A stretch of 64,000 bases of DNA, taken from positions 1 through 64,000 of the forward strand of contig RFFC02000005.1 in the NCBI GenBank assembly GCA_005518205.2. Reading direction: 5' to 3'. The notes under the pieces are model-generated. The model ran no database searches, was not told the DNA's origin, and was given only the letters and a program-made list of their open reading frames with translations. The position numbers and the translations under genes are program-made. This DNA is from Hormoscilla sp. GUM202 (GTDB taxonomy: Bacteria > Cyanobacteriota > Cyanobacteriia > Cyanobacteriales > Desertifilaceae). The stretch's first letter is position 1; each line of letters begins with the position of its first letter. Below are positions 15,953 to 24,889 of this stretch, in pieces.

Positions 15953-17707
15953 ATGCTCTTATTCCGCAATGTAAATTTAGTTTGGGCTTCAATTTTAGCA
16001 GAAACATTAAAGCGACTGGGATTGAAAACGGCGATCGCCTGTCCGGGTTCGCGCTCGACTCCCCTGACGGTAGCTTTTGCCCAAAACCCCCAAATCGAAG
16101 CTATTCCAGTGTTGGACGAACGTTCAGCGGCATTTTTTGCCCTAGGAATTGCCAAGGGAACGGGATTGCCAGTAGCATTGGTTTGTACTTCGGGAACGGC
16201 GGGTGCGAACTTTTATCCAGCAGCGATCGAGGCGCGAGAAAGTCGAGTACCTCTATTGATTTTAACAGCCGATCGCCCTCCGGAACTGCGGAACTGCCAT
16301 GCCGGACAGGCGATCGACCAAGTAAAATTATATGGCAATTACCCGAACTGGCAAGCAGAGTTAGCATTGCCATCATTAGAAATGGAAATGTTAGCATATC
16401 TGCGACAAACAGTAATTCATGCCTGGGAATGTACCCTGTTTCCTACCCCTGGGGTAGTCCATCTGAATGTACCATTTCGCGACCCCCTCGCCCCCATCCC
16501 ACAACCAGAAGCAGAAGCATTAAAATCCGAGTTTTCCTCAGTAGAGTTCTTCACAGGAATAGCCAACATCGATCCAACTCTAAAGCCCGCCTGCGCGGGC
16601 TTTGTTCCTGTAGCCCCACCCTTTAGGGTGGGGGTGGGGAGGGGCATAATTATTGCTGGGGTAGCGCAACCGAGGTGGGCGAAAGAGTATGTTTTGGCGA
16701 TCGCCCATCTTGCGGAAGCATTAAAGTTCCCGGTATTAGCAGAAGGACTCTCACCTGTGAGGAACTACGCCCATCTGAATCCTAATATAATTTCCACCTA
16801 CGACATCATTCTGAGAAATGAACAGTTAGCAGAAAAACTCGCCCCAGAAATTGTCATCCAGATTGGATATTTTCCCACTAGCAAGCAACTCCGGGCCTGG
16901 TTAACAGGGAAAAAGCCGCCAACTTGGGTCATAGACCCCAGTCATCACAACCTGGACCCCATTCATGGTCAAGCAATTCACCTGCGCACATCCATAGAAA
17001 ATCTTTGTGCTACAATTGAGTCAGGTCAGATGGAGACTTCCCCTTACCTGGAAGAATGGTCTGATGCGGAAAGGAAGGTGAGAGAGTCCTTAGACCCAAC
17101 CCTGGCAGAGATAGATTATTTATTTGAAGGCAAAGCAGCATGGTTACTATCCCAGACCTTGCCCCCAGGAACGCCGATATTTATTGCCAACAGCATGCCA
17201 GTCAGGGATGTCGAATATTTCTGGAAACCAAACAACCTGGAAATCTCACCCTTCTTCAACCGAGGTGCCAATGGCATTGACGGCAGCTTATCTACCGCTT
17301 TGGGGATTGCCCATCGGCATCAACCCTGTGTTATGCTAACGGGAGACTTAGCCTTATTGCACGATAGCAATGGTTTTTTGCTCTCGAATAAACTTGTGGG
17401 ACATTTGACCATAATCTTGATTAATAATCGGGGAGGTGGTATATTTGAGATGCTGCCCATCTCCCAAGAAGATCCGCCCTTTGAAGAGTTCTTTGCTATG
17501 CCCCAGGAGATTGACTTTGCCCAGCTATGTCCTGCTTATAATGTAGAATATGAATTGATTGCAGGGTGGGAACAGCTGCAGGAAAGGTTAAATCCATTAC
17601 CGGAAACAGGGAGGCGGGTGTTAGAGTTGCGGACTTCTAGAAAGGCAGATGCTAAGTGGCGTAAGGAGAATTTGGAGAAGTTGGCGGCGGAGATAGAGTA
17701 CATGTAG
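15953..17707 (+). CDS. menD: MenD (SEPHCHC synthase) with in-frame repeat insert
   Basis: A 584-residue thiamine-diphosphate enzyme that condenses isochorismate with 2-oxoglutarate in phylloquinone (photosystem I quinone) synthesis. Typical MenD features are CPGSRSTPLTVAF at the N-terminus, LDERSAAFFALG, CTSGTAGANFYPAAIEA, and the C-terminal ThDP/Mg site GDLALLHDSNGFL ... NNRGGGIF. Around residues 210-229 the peptide LKPACAGFVPVAPPFRVGVG is encoded by a GC-rich inverted repeat (16582-16640) that also occurs outside genes at 50264-50312. The frame stays open, and the insert falls in the linker before the central domain (RGIIIAGVAQP). Probably still active. Confidence 0.95.
   Translation: MLLFRNVNLVWASILAETLKRLGLKTAIACPGSRSTPLTVAFAQNPQIEAIPVLDERSAAFFALGIAKGTGLPVALVCTSGTAGANFYPAAIEARESRVPLLILTADRPPELRNCHAGQAIDQVKLYGNYPNWQAELALPSLEMEMLAYLRQTVIHAWECTLFPTPGVVHLNVPFRDPLAPIPQPEAEALKSEFSSVEFFTGIANIDPTLKPACAGFVPVAPPFRVGVGRGIIIAGVAQPRWAKEYVLAIAHLAEALKFPVLAEGLSPVRNYAHLNPNIISTYDIILRNEQLAEKLAPEIVIQIGYFPTSKQLRAWLTGKKPPTWVIDPSHHNLDPIHGQAIHLRTSIENLCATIESGQMETSPYLEEWSDAERKVRESLDPTLAEIDYLFEGKAAWLLSQTLPPGTPIFIANSMPVRDVEYFWKPNNLEISPFFNRGANGIDGSLSTALGIAHRHQPCVMLTGDLALLHDSNGFLLSNKLVGHLTIILINNRGGGIFEMLPISQEDPPFEEFFAMPQEIDFAQLCPAYNVEYELIAGWEQLQERLNPLPETGRRVLELRTSRKADAKWRKENLEKLAAEIEYM
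16582..16640. repeat. Dispersed inverted repeat inside menD
   Basis: Two adjacent hairpins, AAAGCCCGCCTGCGCGGGCTTT and CCCCACCCTTTAGGGTGGGG, joined by GTTCCTGTAG. The same composite, in reversed orientation, lies at 50264-50312 downstream of the MlaE permease gene, and half of it precedes the menD fragment at 15205. Here it is translated in frame. Confidence 0.9.
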
Positions 17708-17989
17708 GAGAAGGGGCGATTCGTCTGCGAAGACGCTACGCGATCGGACGGGTGTATCTCACTTTTGCTATGTTACCACTTCCCTGTATCCTGGTCGATC
17801 GATGCCCCGGAAAACATCGAGCGACCAGAAAACATCGAGGGACCAGCTCCGGGCCCTCTCCGCTACGAGCGAACGGAAGAATCAAAGTGTTCAGTCAGAA
17901 TTCGGGTTAATCCCTTTTTGTCTAACTACTTACCGATGCCAGTAGCGATCGCTCATAGACCGGTAGCCCATTTACCGATGGTGAGTCTA

Positions 17990-18035
17990 ATGGCTGGCGC
18001 CACGCTGCGCGAATGGCTGGCGCCACGCTGCGCGA
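17990..18035. repeat. Two tandem copies of a 23-base GC-rich repeat
   Basis: ATGGCTGGCGCCACGCTGCGCGA occurs twice head to tail. Each unit holds the palindromes TGGCGCCA and GCGC. Just upstream, 17909-17936 contains a piece resembling one end of the 104-base MITE described at 25560. No gene function is apparent. Confidence 0.85.
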
Positions 18036-18052
18036 ACGGAACCCACCGGTGC

Positions 18053-18517
18053 TTACTGAAGACTTTCTGCAACTAGCTTGAGGCGTTGCAGTTGGGCCTG
18101 CATGTCCCCTTGAGTCCAGCGAGAGGCAAAAGTATTGAAACCAAAGCGGATCAGGGGGTTGGGAATTTCAAAGGAAAATTGATTCAGCAGATGGGTTCCG
18201 ACTTCTGCGGGTTGACATTCCCAGAGATCTTGTCCTCGGAAAAATCCGGAAAACCCCCAGACCACCTTGCCTGGCGATCGGCACAGCACCACAGTTTCTA
18301 AGGTAGGCTGCCACAGAGGAATCTGGATAATAAAGCGACCTACCGCACCGATGCTGGTATCCCAAATACCCTCATCTTCAGTAGTACCCACTGGCTCACA
18401 CCGGAGCATGGGGTTAAGCCATCGGTGCATCAAATCTCGCTCTGTAATACAGCGCTCAACTACAGTAGCACTGGCATGAATTTGGATTGATTGTTCAAAA
18501 ACTTGACTAAATGACAT
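18053..18517 (-). CDS. SRPBCC-fold (START-like) protein
   Basis: A 154-residue protein with the pattern of the SRPBCC/polyketide cyclase superfamily: an N-terminal beta strand FEQSIQIHASATVVERCIT, the following LMHRWLNPMLRCEP and a long C-terminal helix (TQGDMQAQLQRLKLVAESL). Members form a deep hydrophobic cavity and bind lipids, pigments or other small hydrophobic molecules. The ligand cannot be told from sequence. The gene faces menD tail to tail and is divergent from the following membrane protein gene. Confidence 0.82.
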   Translation of the reverse strand: MSFSQVFEQSIQIHASATVVERCITERDLMHRWLNPMLRCEPVGTTEDEGIWDTSIGAVGRFIIQIPLWQPTLETVVLCRSPGKVVWGFSGFFRGQDLWECQPAEVGTHLLNQFSFEIPNPLIRFGFNTFASRWTQGDMQAQLQRLKLVAESLQ

Positions 18518-18745
18518 CGTTGGGATATAGGTATGGAATGCTGCTGGGCGATACCAAAAAGCGGCTCTTACCGTAATATGGTAATGCCCGGTGGCCCCAG
18601 GTCAGGAGCCGGAAATTATCGCTAGTCACGCAAGTAAGCTCGCAAACAGTGCAGCTACTGACGATAAGTGAAGATAATTCTCAGTAATAGCTTCTATCTG
18701 GAGCAATTTTTGCATTGAGTACCGTTGTGAGGATAGAAAAAATCT

Positions 18746-20383
18746 ATGAATGAAATATGGCAAGGCATAACTCCATCAGTGGGGTTAGGCCAAATAATGG
18801 CAACAGAGCGGATTTCGGTGCCGCCGACTATGGCACAATTTCCCGCCCCTGACCTTTCCAGCTTGGTCCCGCGTCTGGTGGATATCGCCATTGCGGTGCT
18901 GATTTTGGTAGTCGGCTTTATAGTGGCTAAAATTCTGGCAGGAGTGGCCAGAGGAATACTGAAAAGTACCAAGCTGGATAACAAGATCGCAGGATGGGTC
19001 GCGGGTCGTACCGATCAACCGTCAACGCTACAGACTGAGAAATGGATCTCGGATCTGGTGTTCTGGTTGATCGTGATTTTCGCGTTCGTGGCCTTTTTGG
19101 ACGCCCTGAAGCTACAGGTGGTTTCTCAGCCCCTGAATAATTTCCTCAGTGAGATTCTGATATACATTCCCAGGATGGCCAGTGCAGGAATTTTGTTGGC
19201 GATCGCTTGGCTGCTAGCAACCATCGTCAAGATGGTGGTGACGCGGGCGCTGAATGCCTGGAATTTCGATCGGCAAGTCTGTTCTCAGACTGGTGGCAAC
19301 CAGTTGGCGGTGAGTAACACCCTGGCAAATGCCCTGTACTGGTTCATATTCCTGCTATTTCTACCGTCCGTTCTCAACACTTTGCAGTTAGAGGGCACAT
19401 TAGAACCGGTACAGGGGCTACTGGATGAATTCCTCTCGATCCTGCCCGACATGGTGGCGGCGGGACTGATTGCTGCGGCAGGCTGGTTGGTAGCGACGGT
19501 GGTGCGTCGGATTGTTACCAATCTGTTACTGGCAACCAACGTAGACCAGTTGGGGTCGAGGTTTGGACTTTCTCCGAGCAGTGGCAGCCAAACCCTTTCC
19601 TGGCTGGTGGGTACGATCGTGTATGTTTTGATTTTGATTCCCATTGCGATCGCGGGCTTAAACACTGTCGGTATTGAGGCCATCTCTGCCCCAGCGGTAG
19701 CGATGCTAGAGGATATTCTCGGCATTATCCCCCTACTGTTTGTGGCTGGGTTGATTGTGGCGATATCTTACGCGATCGGCAGGTTTGTCTCAGATTTAGT
19801 GACAAATATCCTCACTGGGTTTGGGTTCAACAATATCTTTTCTTGGTTAGGTTTGCAATCAGCACAGGCAAGTGAGACTCAGTCGTCACCCGATGGCGAA
19901 CAGACTCTGCTGCAAAAGACCCAGACCAAAACACCTTCAGAAATTGTGGGTACGATAGTGCTGGTGGCCATCATGCTGTTTGCCACAATTACGGCAACTG
20001 ATATCCTGGGCTTAAATGCACTGACGTTGATTCTGGGGACGATTTTGCAGATAGCTGCCCAAGTTCTAGTAGGGGTAGTAGTGTTTGCCATTGGTCTGGC
20101 TGGCGCTAACTTCGTCAAAAACCTAATTATTAGTTCTGGCACTAGCCAAGGGAACTTTTTAGGTCAGGCTGCTTACATTGCGATTATCATCTTGGTCGGC
20201 GCGATGGCACTGCAACGAATGGGAATTGCTCCGGACATTGTTAATTTGGCTTTTGGTCTGCTGTTGGGTGCTATTGCTGTGGCGATCGCCCTGGCTTTTG
20301 GTCTGGGCGCGCGCGATATTGCTGGCTCGCAACTCAATGAATGGCTAGCAGCCTTCAAGGGAGATAAAACTCCTCGGTCTTAA
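18746..20383 (+). CDS. Mechanosensitive-channel-like multi-helix membrane protein
   Basis: A 545-residue protein of repeated hydrophobic units. Each unit pairs a helix of the LVDIAIAVLILVVGFIVAKILAGVARGIL type with a short amphipathic segment and a DxLG linker; at least four units can be seen (starting near residues 45, 120, 220 and 310, and again near 400-500). This is the conserved TM helix repeat found in small-conductance mechanosensitive-channel relatives. It lacks the MscS beta domain. A role as an ion or osmolyte channel is inferred from the family. Confidence 0.8.
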   Translation: MNEIWQGITPSVGLGQIMATERISVPPTMAQFPAPDLSSLVPRLVDIAIAVLILVVGFIVAKILAGVARGILKSTKLDNKIAGWVAGRTDQPSTLQTEKWISDLVFWLIVIFAFVAFLDALKLQVVSQPLNNFLSEILIYIPRMASAGILLAIAWLLATIVKMVVTRALNAWNFDRQVCSQTGGNQLAVSNTLANALYWFIFLLFLPSVLNTLQLEGTLEPVQGLLDEFLSILPDMVAAGLIAAAGWLVATVVRRIVTNLLLATNVDQLGSRFGLSPSSGSQTLSWLVGTIVYVLILIPIAIAGLNTVGIEAISAPAVAMLEDILGIIPLLFVAGLIVAISYAIGRFVSDLVTNILTGFGFNNIFSWLGLQSAQASETQSSPDGEQTLLQKTQTKTPSEIVGTIVLVAIMLFATITATDILGLNALTLILGTILQIAAQVLVGVVVFAIGLAGANFVKNLIISSGTSQGNFLGQAAYIAIIILVGAMALQRMGIAPDIVNLAFGLLLGAIAVAIALAFGLGARDIAGSQLNEWLAAFKGDKTPRS

Positions 20384-20410
20384 TCGACAATTTTGCCCTT
20401 ACCCCTTACT

Positions 20411-20442
20411 CTCTCTCCCAATTTGGAAGAGGGATTTTTTTA
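20411..20442 (+). terminator. Possible terminator after the channel-like gene
   Basis: CTCTCTCCCAATTTGGAAGAGGG followed by ATTTTTTT. The stem is imperfect, but the T-run and its place 28 bases after the stop codon fit a rho-independent terminator. Confidence 0.45.
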
Positions 20443-20557
20443 TCAAACCAACGACTGAAACCCGCAAAAGTTTGAGGCGCTCGTAACTTGTACTTTGTTC
20501 AGAAGTATGTATGTAAGCTCCTACGGTTAGGCTGCGGGTTATTTCTATCATAGTATT

Positions 20558-21192
20558 TCATAACTCAAAGGGTTTCACGGCAAAATCTCCCAGAGTCACA
20601 GTAAAACTCTGCTGCTGTTTGCAGGCGACAAAGGCGATCGTCACCTCGCAGGCGACAGCTACTGTCAGCATGACGAGATTCCTTGCCAAAGGATAATCGC
20701 AAACATCATCTAAGCCAGGTGAGGGGACGCGATAGATGTCATTCCAGATTACTTCGGCATAATCTGTCGCTAAACCTACATGCAGACAGGGAAGATTTGC
20801 ATCAGCACAGTAATCTTTTACCGCTTGACGACGCTATTATCAAAAGTATCGATCGCGATCGCGCTTCCCTTTAACAACTGCGAGGCATTAGCTGAGGTTA
20901 ATTCTTTGGTACGTCCATCTACAGCTACTCCCAAGGCGCGGTAGAGGGTATTGGCGATCATTTTCGCTTTATAAGCACCAACATCTGACTTGTAGTAAGG
21001 CTGGGTGGAGAGGTTGCGTTCTTCAATGCGATCGCGATCGATTACTCTCAGCTTAGCAAACCCAGCCCGCGCCAAGTTTTCGGTAATATTAGCACCCAGC
21101 GCCCCCGCACCGCAAATGGTTACGGGGAAATCTTTCATCTGGGCCATCAATCCTGGAGTTCTGTGAAGTTGTTCGTGAAAGAAAATAGACAT
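20558..21192 (-). pseudogene. ThiF/MoeB-like adenylyltransferase, frameshifted
   Basis: The 5' part (from ATG 21192, MSIFFHEQLHRTPG) shows the E1-like nucleotide-binding fold: VTICGAGALGANITENLARAGF and RVIDRDRIEERNLSTQPYY. At about 20825-20832 one base is missing: the frame runs into TAA after DTFDNSVVKR. In the neighbouring frame the protein continues as RQAVKDYCADANLPCLHVGLA to a TGA at 20558. The whole would be about 210 residues. E1-like proteins adenylate the C-terminus of ubiquitin-like sulfur carriers or activate small molecules; the partner is unknown here. It is either recently dead or carries a sequencing error. Confidence 0.8.
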
Positions 21193-21252
21193 AAGCAATT
21201 CAAAATTCAAAGTTCAAAATTTGGACAGTCTTTGGGCGCAAGGATCTGCTTC

Positions 21253-21309
21253 TTGAGAATTGAGAATTGAGAATTGAGAATTGAGAATTGAGAATTGAGA
21301 ATTGAGAAT
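21253..21309. repeat. Heptamer array TTGAGAA
   Basis: About eight copies of the 7-mer TTGAGAA/GAGAATT. With the following 88 bases (21313-21400, ending TGAGATGCTCC) it is repeated at 21798-21925, so the toxin-antitoxin remnant between them sits in a direct-repeat frame. Confidence 0.9.
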
Positions 21310-21429
21310 CGAGATCTGGGCTATTTTCCATTCTCCATTCGCAATTCTCCATTCGCAATTAGCATAATTTAATGCCAAAATGCAAAAGTGAGATGCTCCC
21401 AAACTGTAGAAGCCCGATCGCAGGAGAAT

Positions 21430-21642
21430 ATGACAGCTATAGACAGCATTAAACAAGAGCCCGAGACAGGACGGCGAGAAGTTGTCAGATCTGTTAATGA
21501 TTTGCTATCCTCTCAGAATCAGAGTTTTTACCAGTCTCAAGTAGATGAGAATCTCGATCGAGATCCGCTATCGGAGTTTATTGGAGCAGTTGAACATGGT
21601 TATCTAGCTGAAAATATGGATGCAGAAATTTATGAAACCTAA
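21430..21642 (+). CDS. Antitoxin-like small protein
   Basis: 70 residues from the ATG at 21430 (RBS CAGGAGA), MTAIDSIKQEPETGRREVV, ending LSEFIGAVEHGYLAENMDAEIYET. The C-terminal part resembles small cyanobacterial antitoxins that precede PIN-domain toxins. An ATG at 21632 overlaps its stop and opens MKPKVFVDGDG, the normal beginning of such a PIN toxin, but stops after 11 residues. The antitoxin is thus probably an orphan. Confidence 0.6.
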   Translation: MTAIDSIKQEPETGRREVVRSVNDLLSSQNQSFYQSQVDENLDRDPLSEFIGAVEHGYLAENMDAEIYET

Positions 21643-21667
21643 AGTTTTTGTAGATGGGGATGGTTAA
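21632..21667 (+). pseudogene. Truncated PIN-type toxin start
   Basis: The frame MKPKVFVDGDG followed by TAA overlaps the antitoxin-like gene by 11 bases. PIN toxins of this type begin MKPKVFxDADV, where the first aspartate belongs to the metal site. The remainder is gone: downstream lie a GAAACCCGGTTT repeat and unrelated sequence. Confidence 0.5.
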
Positions 21668-21797
21668 ATCTACATGATAGAATAATAGCAGAAACCCGGT
21701 TTATGGCCACAAACAGGCGATCTCCCGGTGGAACCAGGGCCATCTGCACAAACTAGAGCAAAATTGTTAGCATATTTGGTGCATCCCAGTTTTGCTT

Positions 21798-21925
21798 CTT
21801 GAGAATTGAGAATTGAGAATTGAGAATTGAGAATTGAGAATTGAGATCTGGGCTATTTCTCCATTCGCAATTTTCCATTCGCAATTAGCATAATTTAATG
21901 CCAAAATGCAAAAGTGAGATGCTCC
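21798..21925. repeat. Second copy of heptamer array plus flank
   Basis: TTGAGAA units followed by a nearly identical copy of the 21313-21400 flank (ATCTGGGCTATTTCTCCATTCGCAA ... AAGTGAGATGCTCC, with a short deletion). The pair forms direct repeats of about 130 bases, 0.5 kb apart, and recombination between them could delete or duplicate the intervening segment. Confidence 0.85.
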
Positions 21926-22036
21926 AAATATCTTTTAAAGGAGGTAAACTGTATGGTTTTCCGCTATCAGATTGTCAAAAAATCAGTCGGTAACACCCCT
22001 TATACCACCAGACCTGACTTGGGTGCTCCTCTCACC

Positions 22037-22983
22037 GGTAGTGATAAATATGTAGTGATATAACATTTTATCCCTCTATTAATCCTTGCTTTTCAAAGGG
22101 ATAATATAACATTTTTCATTACCATTGATAAGTTTAATTTATCAAAAATATCAGAGATAATCATGTATAATTAGTTGTCACAATGCTATATTGTTATTGG
22201 TAAAAACAATGTCTAAATTTATGAACACATCATCAGATTTATGCTTGCGACCTTCTTGTCCCCACTGTCAAAGTGAGCGAACAGTAAAAAACGGTAGTAC
22301 TCATAACAAAAAGCAAAAACATAAGTGTAAAGACTGTGGCAGGCAATTTGTTGAAAACCCTACCAATAAAACGATATCATCAGAAACAAAAAAGAAAATA
22401 GATGGCCTTTTACTTGAGAGAATTTCTTTAGCTGGAATTGCACGTCAAGTTGGAGTTTCCAAAACTTTGCTCCAAGATTATGTTAATAAAAAATCTGCGG
22501 AAACTCCGCGTGAGATAAAGGTTTTAGACAAGCCAAAAGGGAAAATGACTATTGAATGTGATGAAATGTGGTCTTTTGTGGAGAATAAAGAAAATAAGCA
22601 ATGGATTTGGTTAGCGTTAGATACAAAAACTAGAGAAATAGTTGGAGTTTATGTGGGCGCTCGCAGTCGGGAATCGGCAAAAAAATTGTGGAAATCTTTA
22701 CCTCCTGTTTATCGGCGCAGTTTTTTACACATATTTTTGGGAAGCTTATAACACAGTAATCCCCAAAAAACGTCATAAACCAGTAGGTAAAGAAACTGGA
22801 AAAACTAATCATATTGAAAGGCTAAACAACACATTAAGACAAAGAATTAGTCGTTTGGTTCGTAAAACATTATCATTCTCCAAGAAACTAGAAAATCACA
22901 TCGGAGCTATTTGGTATTTTGTACATTATTACAACAAATGTTTATCGGGATAGATAATGCATCACTACATATTTATCACCACC
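22037..22983 (+). mobile_element. IS1-family insertion sequence
   Basis: A 947-base element with 23-base terminal inverted repeats (GGT[A/G]GTGATAAATATGTAGTGAT) differing at one position. No clear target duplication is seen. It carries one transposase gene in two frames. A single IS end of the same type (two mismatches) remains at 9782-9804. The element splits the gene that starts at 21953. Confidence 0.85.
22200..22953 (+). pseudogene. IS1-family transposase, frameshifted
   Basis: The first frame (from about 22209) has the IS1 zinc-binding start CPHCQSERTVKNGS ... CKDCGRQF, a helix-turn-helix (ISLAGIARQVGVSKTLL) and the first catalytic region IECDEMWSFV. The last third lies in the +1 frame, AVFYTYFWEAYNTVIP ... 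NHIERLNNTLRQRISR. The break lies near 22715-22722 inside a conserved segment, not at the usual programmed-shift site, so the transposase is probably inactive. Confidence 0.85.
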
Positions 22984-24524
22984 CTGTTTGCAAATGATAA
23001 TAGATTTGAAGCTGAATATATACGGCTACTGGACGAACAGAAGCAGAAAACAGAGGCACAGTTTGAGGATACCACAAAATGCTACAAAGGATATTATTAT
23101 CCCGTATGCATAAACGATGCTTATGGATTGCTGGTAGACTGTTCTATTAACGATAAATCGGCACCGCAACGGGCAAAATGCTTCGCCGAACTGAAGGAGG
23201 AGATCCAGCAAAACAGACTCCAGGGGGAACAACCGACGATCGGTCAAACCTGGATGATATCAGGTTGGTTCCCCGAGGGTTCAGAGAAAACACCCGCAGA
23301 AATTGCGGAAGCTTGCTATGCAGCATTAATGAGCACCCAAAGGTGGGAAAACGACTTGCAAGGAAAAGGAAAGTGGATGGGAGCGGATATTTTTGAACTC
23401 TCCAAATATCGCATCGTCATGAAAGAAGATGCGACGAGAGAGGCAAGGATCCAAGATATCCAAGATAACCAGCATGTCATCATTATCATCTATCCAGATA
23501 GAGAAACAGCGGATATAGCGGCATTTTTCTATGATGGGTGGATGAGGATGTTTCTCTTTCGCCACAAAGTTCTCTGGAATTACGGACAGAGTCGCATTCT
23601 GAAGCACGAGCTTAAAAGTCAATTTAGTCAGATAGAAAAAGTTGAATCAGATATCAAAATAGGTCTCGCTAAAGGTAGAGAAATAGACTTACTCAATGAA
23701 AAATTCTACGATCTGCAAGGGTCATTCGATCGCTATATAAAATTCTTGAGAACGCTGGATTTGCTGAAAGGGGCGATCGACATCAACCTGAAAAATTATC
23801 AGAGCGCAGAGAGTACACAGAAAAATAAAGCCCTGAAGTTAAAAGCAGAAGCGGAGACAGAACTGGATTTTTTAGATATATTTATCGCCGAGTTCAAGGA
23901 GAAATATTTGCAGCAAATCATCAAGGATAGGAGTAACATGTGGACGGGGATGAAATTGCTGCAAGAAGTAATTAAAGCGACAGAGAGTAGCGTAGCAGTC
24001 GAAAAGGTGAAGAGGGATAAAAATTTTCAAGAATTGCTTACGGATCTGGGAGTAGGATGGGCGGTAGGTTCCTTCCTAGCAGGGCGACTTCAGACAGAAG
24101 ATAAATTGTCTGTGGAAAAGCTAGGATCTGTGGAAAAGCTAGTGTCTGTGGAAACTATCCAGTATTACGCTACCCTATTGGGACCGCCTGTCGGGACCGC
24201 GATCGCCGCCGCCTTGTTGTTTAGGTTCGGAAGATTCCTGTTGGTGCGATCGGATGTGTTGTCGCAACTGTACTCCCTGACAGTGGGTAAAATAGTAGAG
24301 ATGCTCAAGAAATAGTAAATGATGTACCAAGCGGACAGCCTTCACCTGGCAAAACAGCCCCGATCGCCAGTTAATGCGCGATCGGTTTCTCTAGCCGAGG
24401 GATAGAATGACATCGCAGGGGTGCAGTTGGCGAGAGTGCACTGGCCGCCAAGCTTGCGGTACTAAACGCTGATATTTAGCGGCAAAATTGCTATAATATT
24501 GGAGGCGATCTATAGGATAAAACC

Positions 24525-24881
24525 GTGATTCAGGGAGAAGGATTTACTATCGATGAAAGCAAATTTGACTACTTTTTTGGTCGTGTTACCTCTAATCCCC
24601 ACAATACAGAAAGATCCTGGCGTAATTATGAAGGATTGCGGAGACTAGGGATTGAAGAGACTACTGGTGGCAGAGAACGGTTACTACAGATCTTTCAATC
24701 AGGCTTAAATCAGCCTATAATTGATCGCAAAGAAAATAGCTATGGAATCACGCTGGTCAGGAAAGTTGAGATCGATCGCGGATCGCTCCAAGGCTCTATT
24801 GAAATCAGTTACTTCTACACAGATGGAGACTTAGAGTCAATCCCAAAGATTTCCTCAATCATTACAAAAATATACAAATAG
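24525..24881 (+). CDS. Possible polymorphic-toxin C-terminal domain
   Basis: 118 residues from a GTG start (GTGATTCAGGGAGAAGG). The motif FDYFFGRVTSNPHNTERS followed by RRLGIEETTGGRERLLQIF resembles toxin tips at the end of large secreted toxin proteins, where the FGRV..xxHN pattern is recurrent. Here the domain stands alone without its secretion part, as in orphan toxin modules. The next gene starts eight bases downstream and may be its immunity partner. This is inference from motif and gene order. Confidence 0.5.
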   Translation: MIQGEGFTIDESKFDYFFGRVTSNPHNTERSWRNYEGLRRLGIEETTGGRERLLQIFQSGLNQPIIDRKENSYGITLVRKVEIDRGSLQGSIEISYFYTDGDLESIPKISSIITKIYK

Positions 24882-24889
24882 GAGCAAAA

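Larger units (their letters stand above)
21953..24315 (+). pseudogene. CATRA-like conflict-system gene interrupted by an IS1-family element
   Basis: A strong RBS (AAAGGAGG) precedes ATG 21953, giving MVFRYQIVKKSVGNTPYTTR. After 28 codons the frame enters the IS at 22037. Removing exactly 22037-22983 joins the frame to LFANDNRFEAEYIRL without a shift, giving one protein of about 472 residues. The 3' part is intact: RHKVLWNYGQSRILK near the middle, a coiled-coil region, then SVAVEKVKRDKNF and a C-terminal membrane segment (LGPPVGTAIAAALLF). This layout resembles the CATRA domain of caspase/TPR-associated conflict systems; I recall the family but cannot verify it here. No caspase gene is adjacent in the window. 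The 3' fragment might be translated from ATG 22957 within the IS end. Confidence 0.62.
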
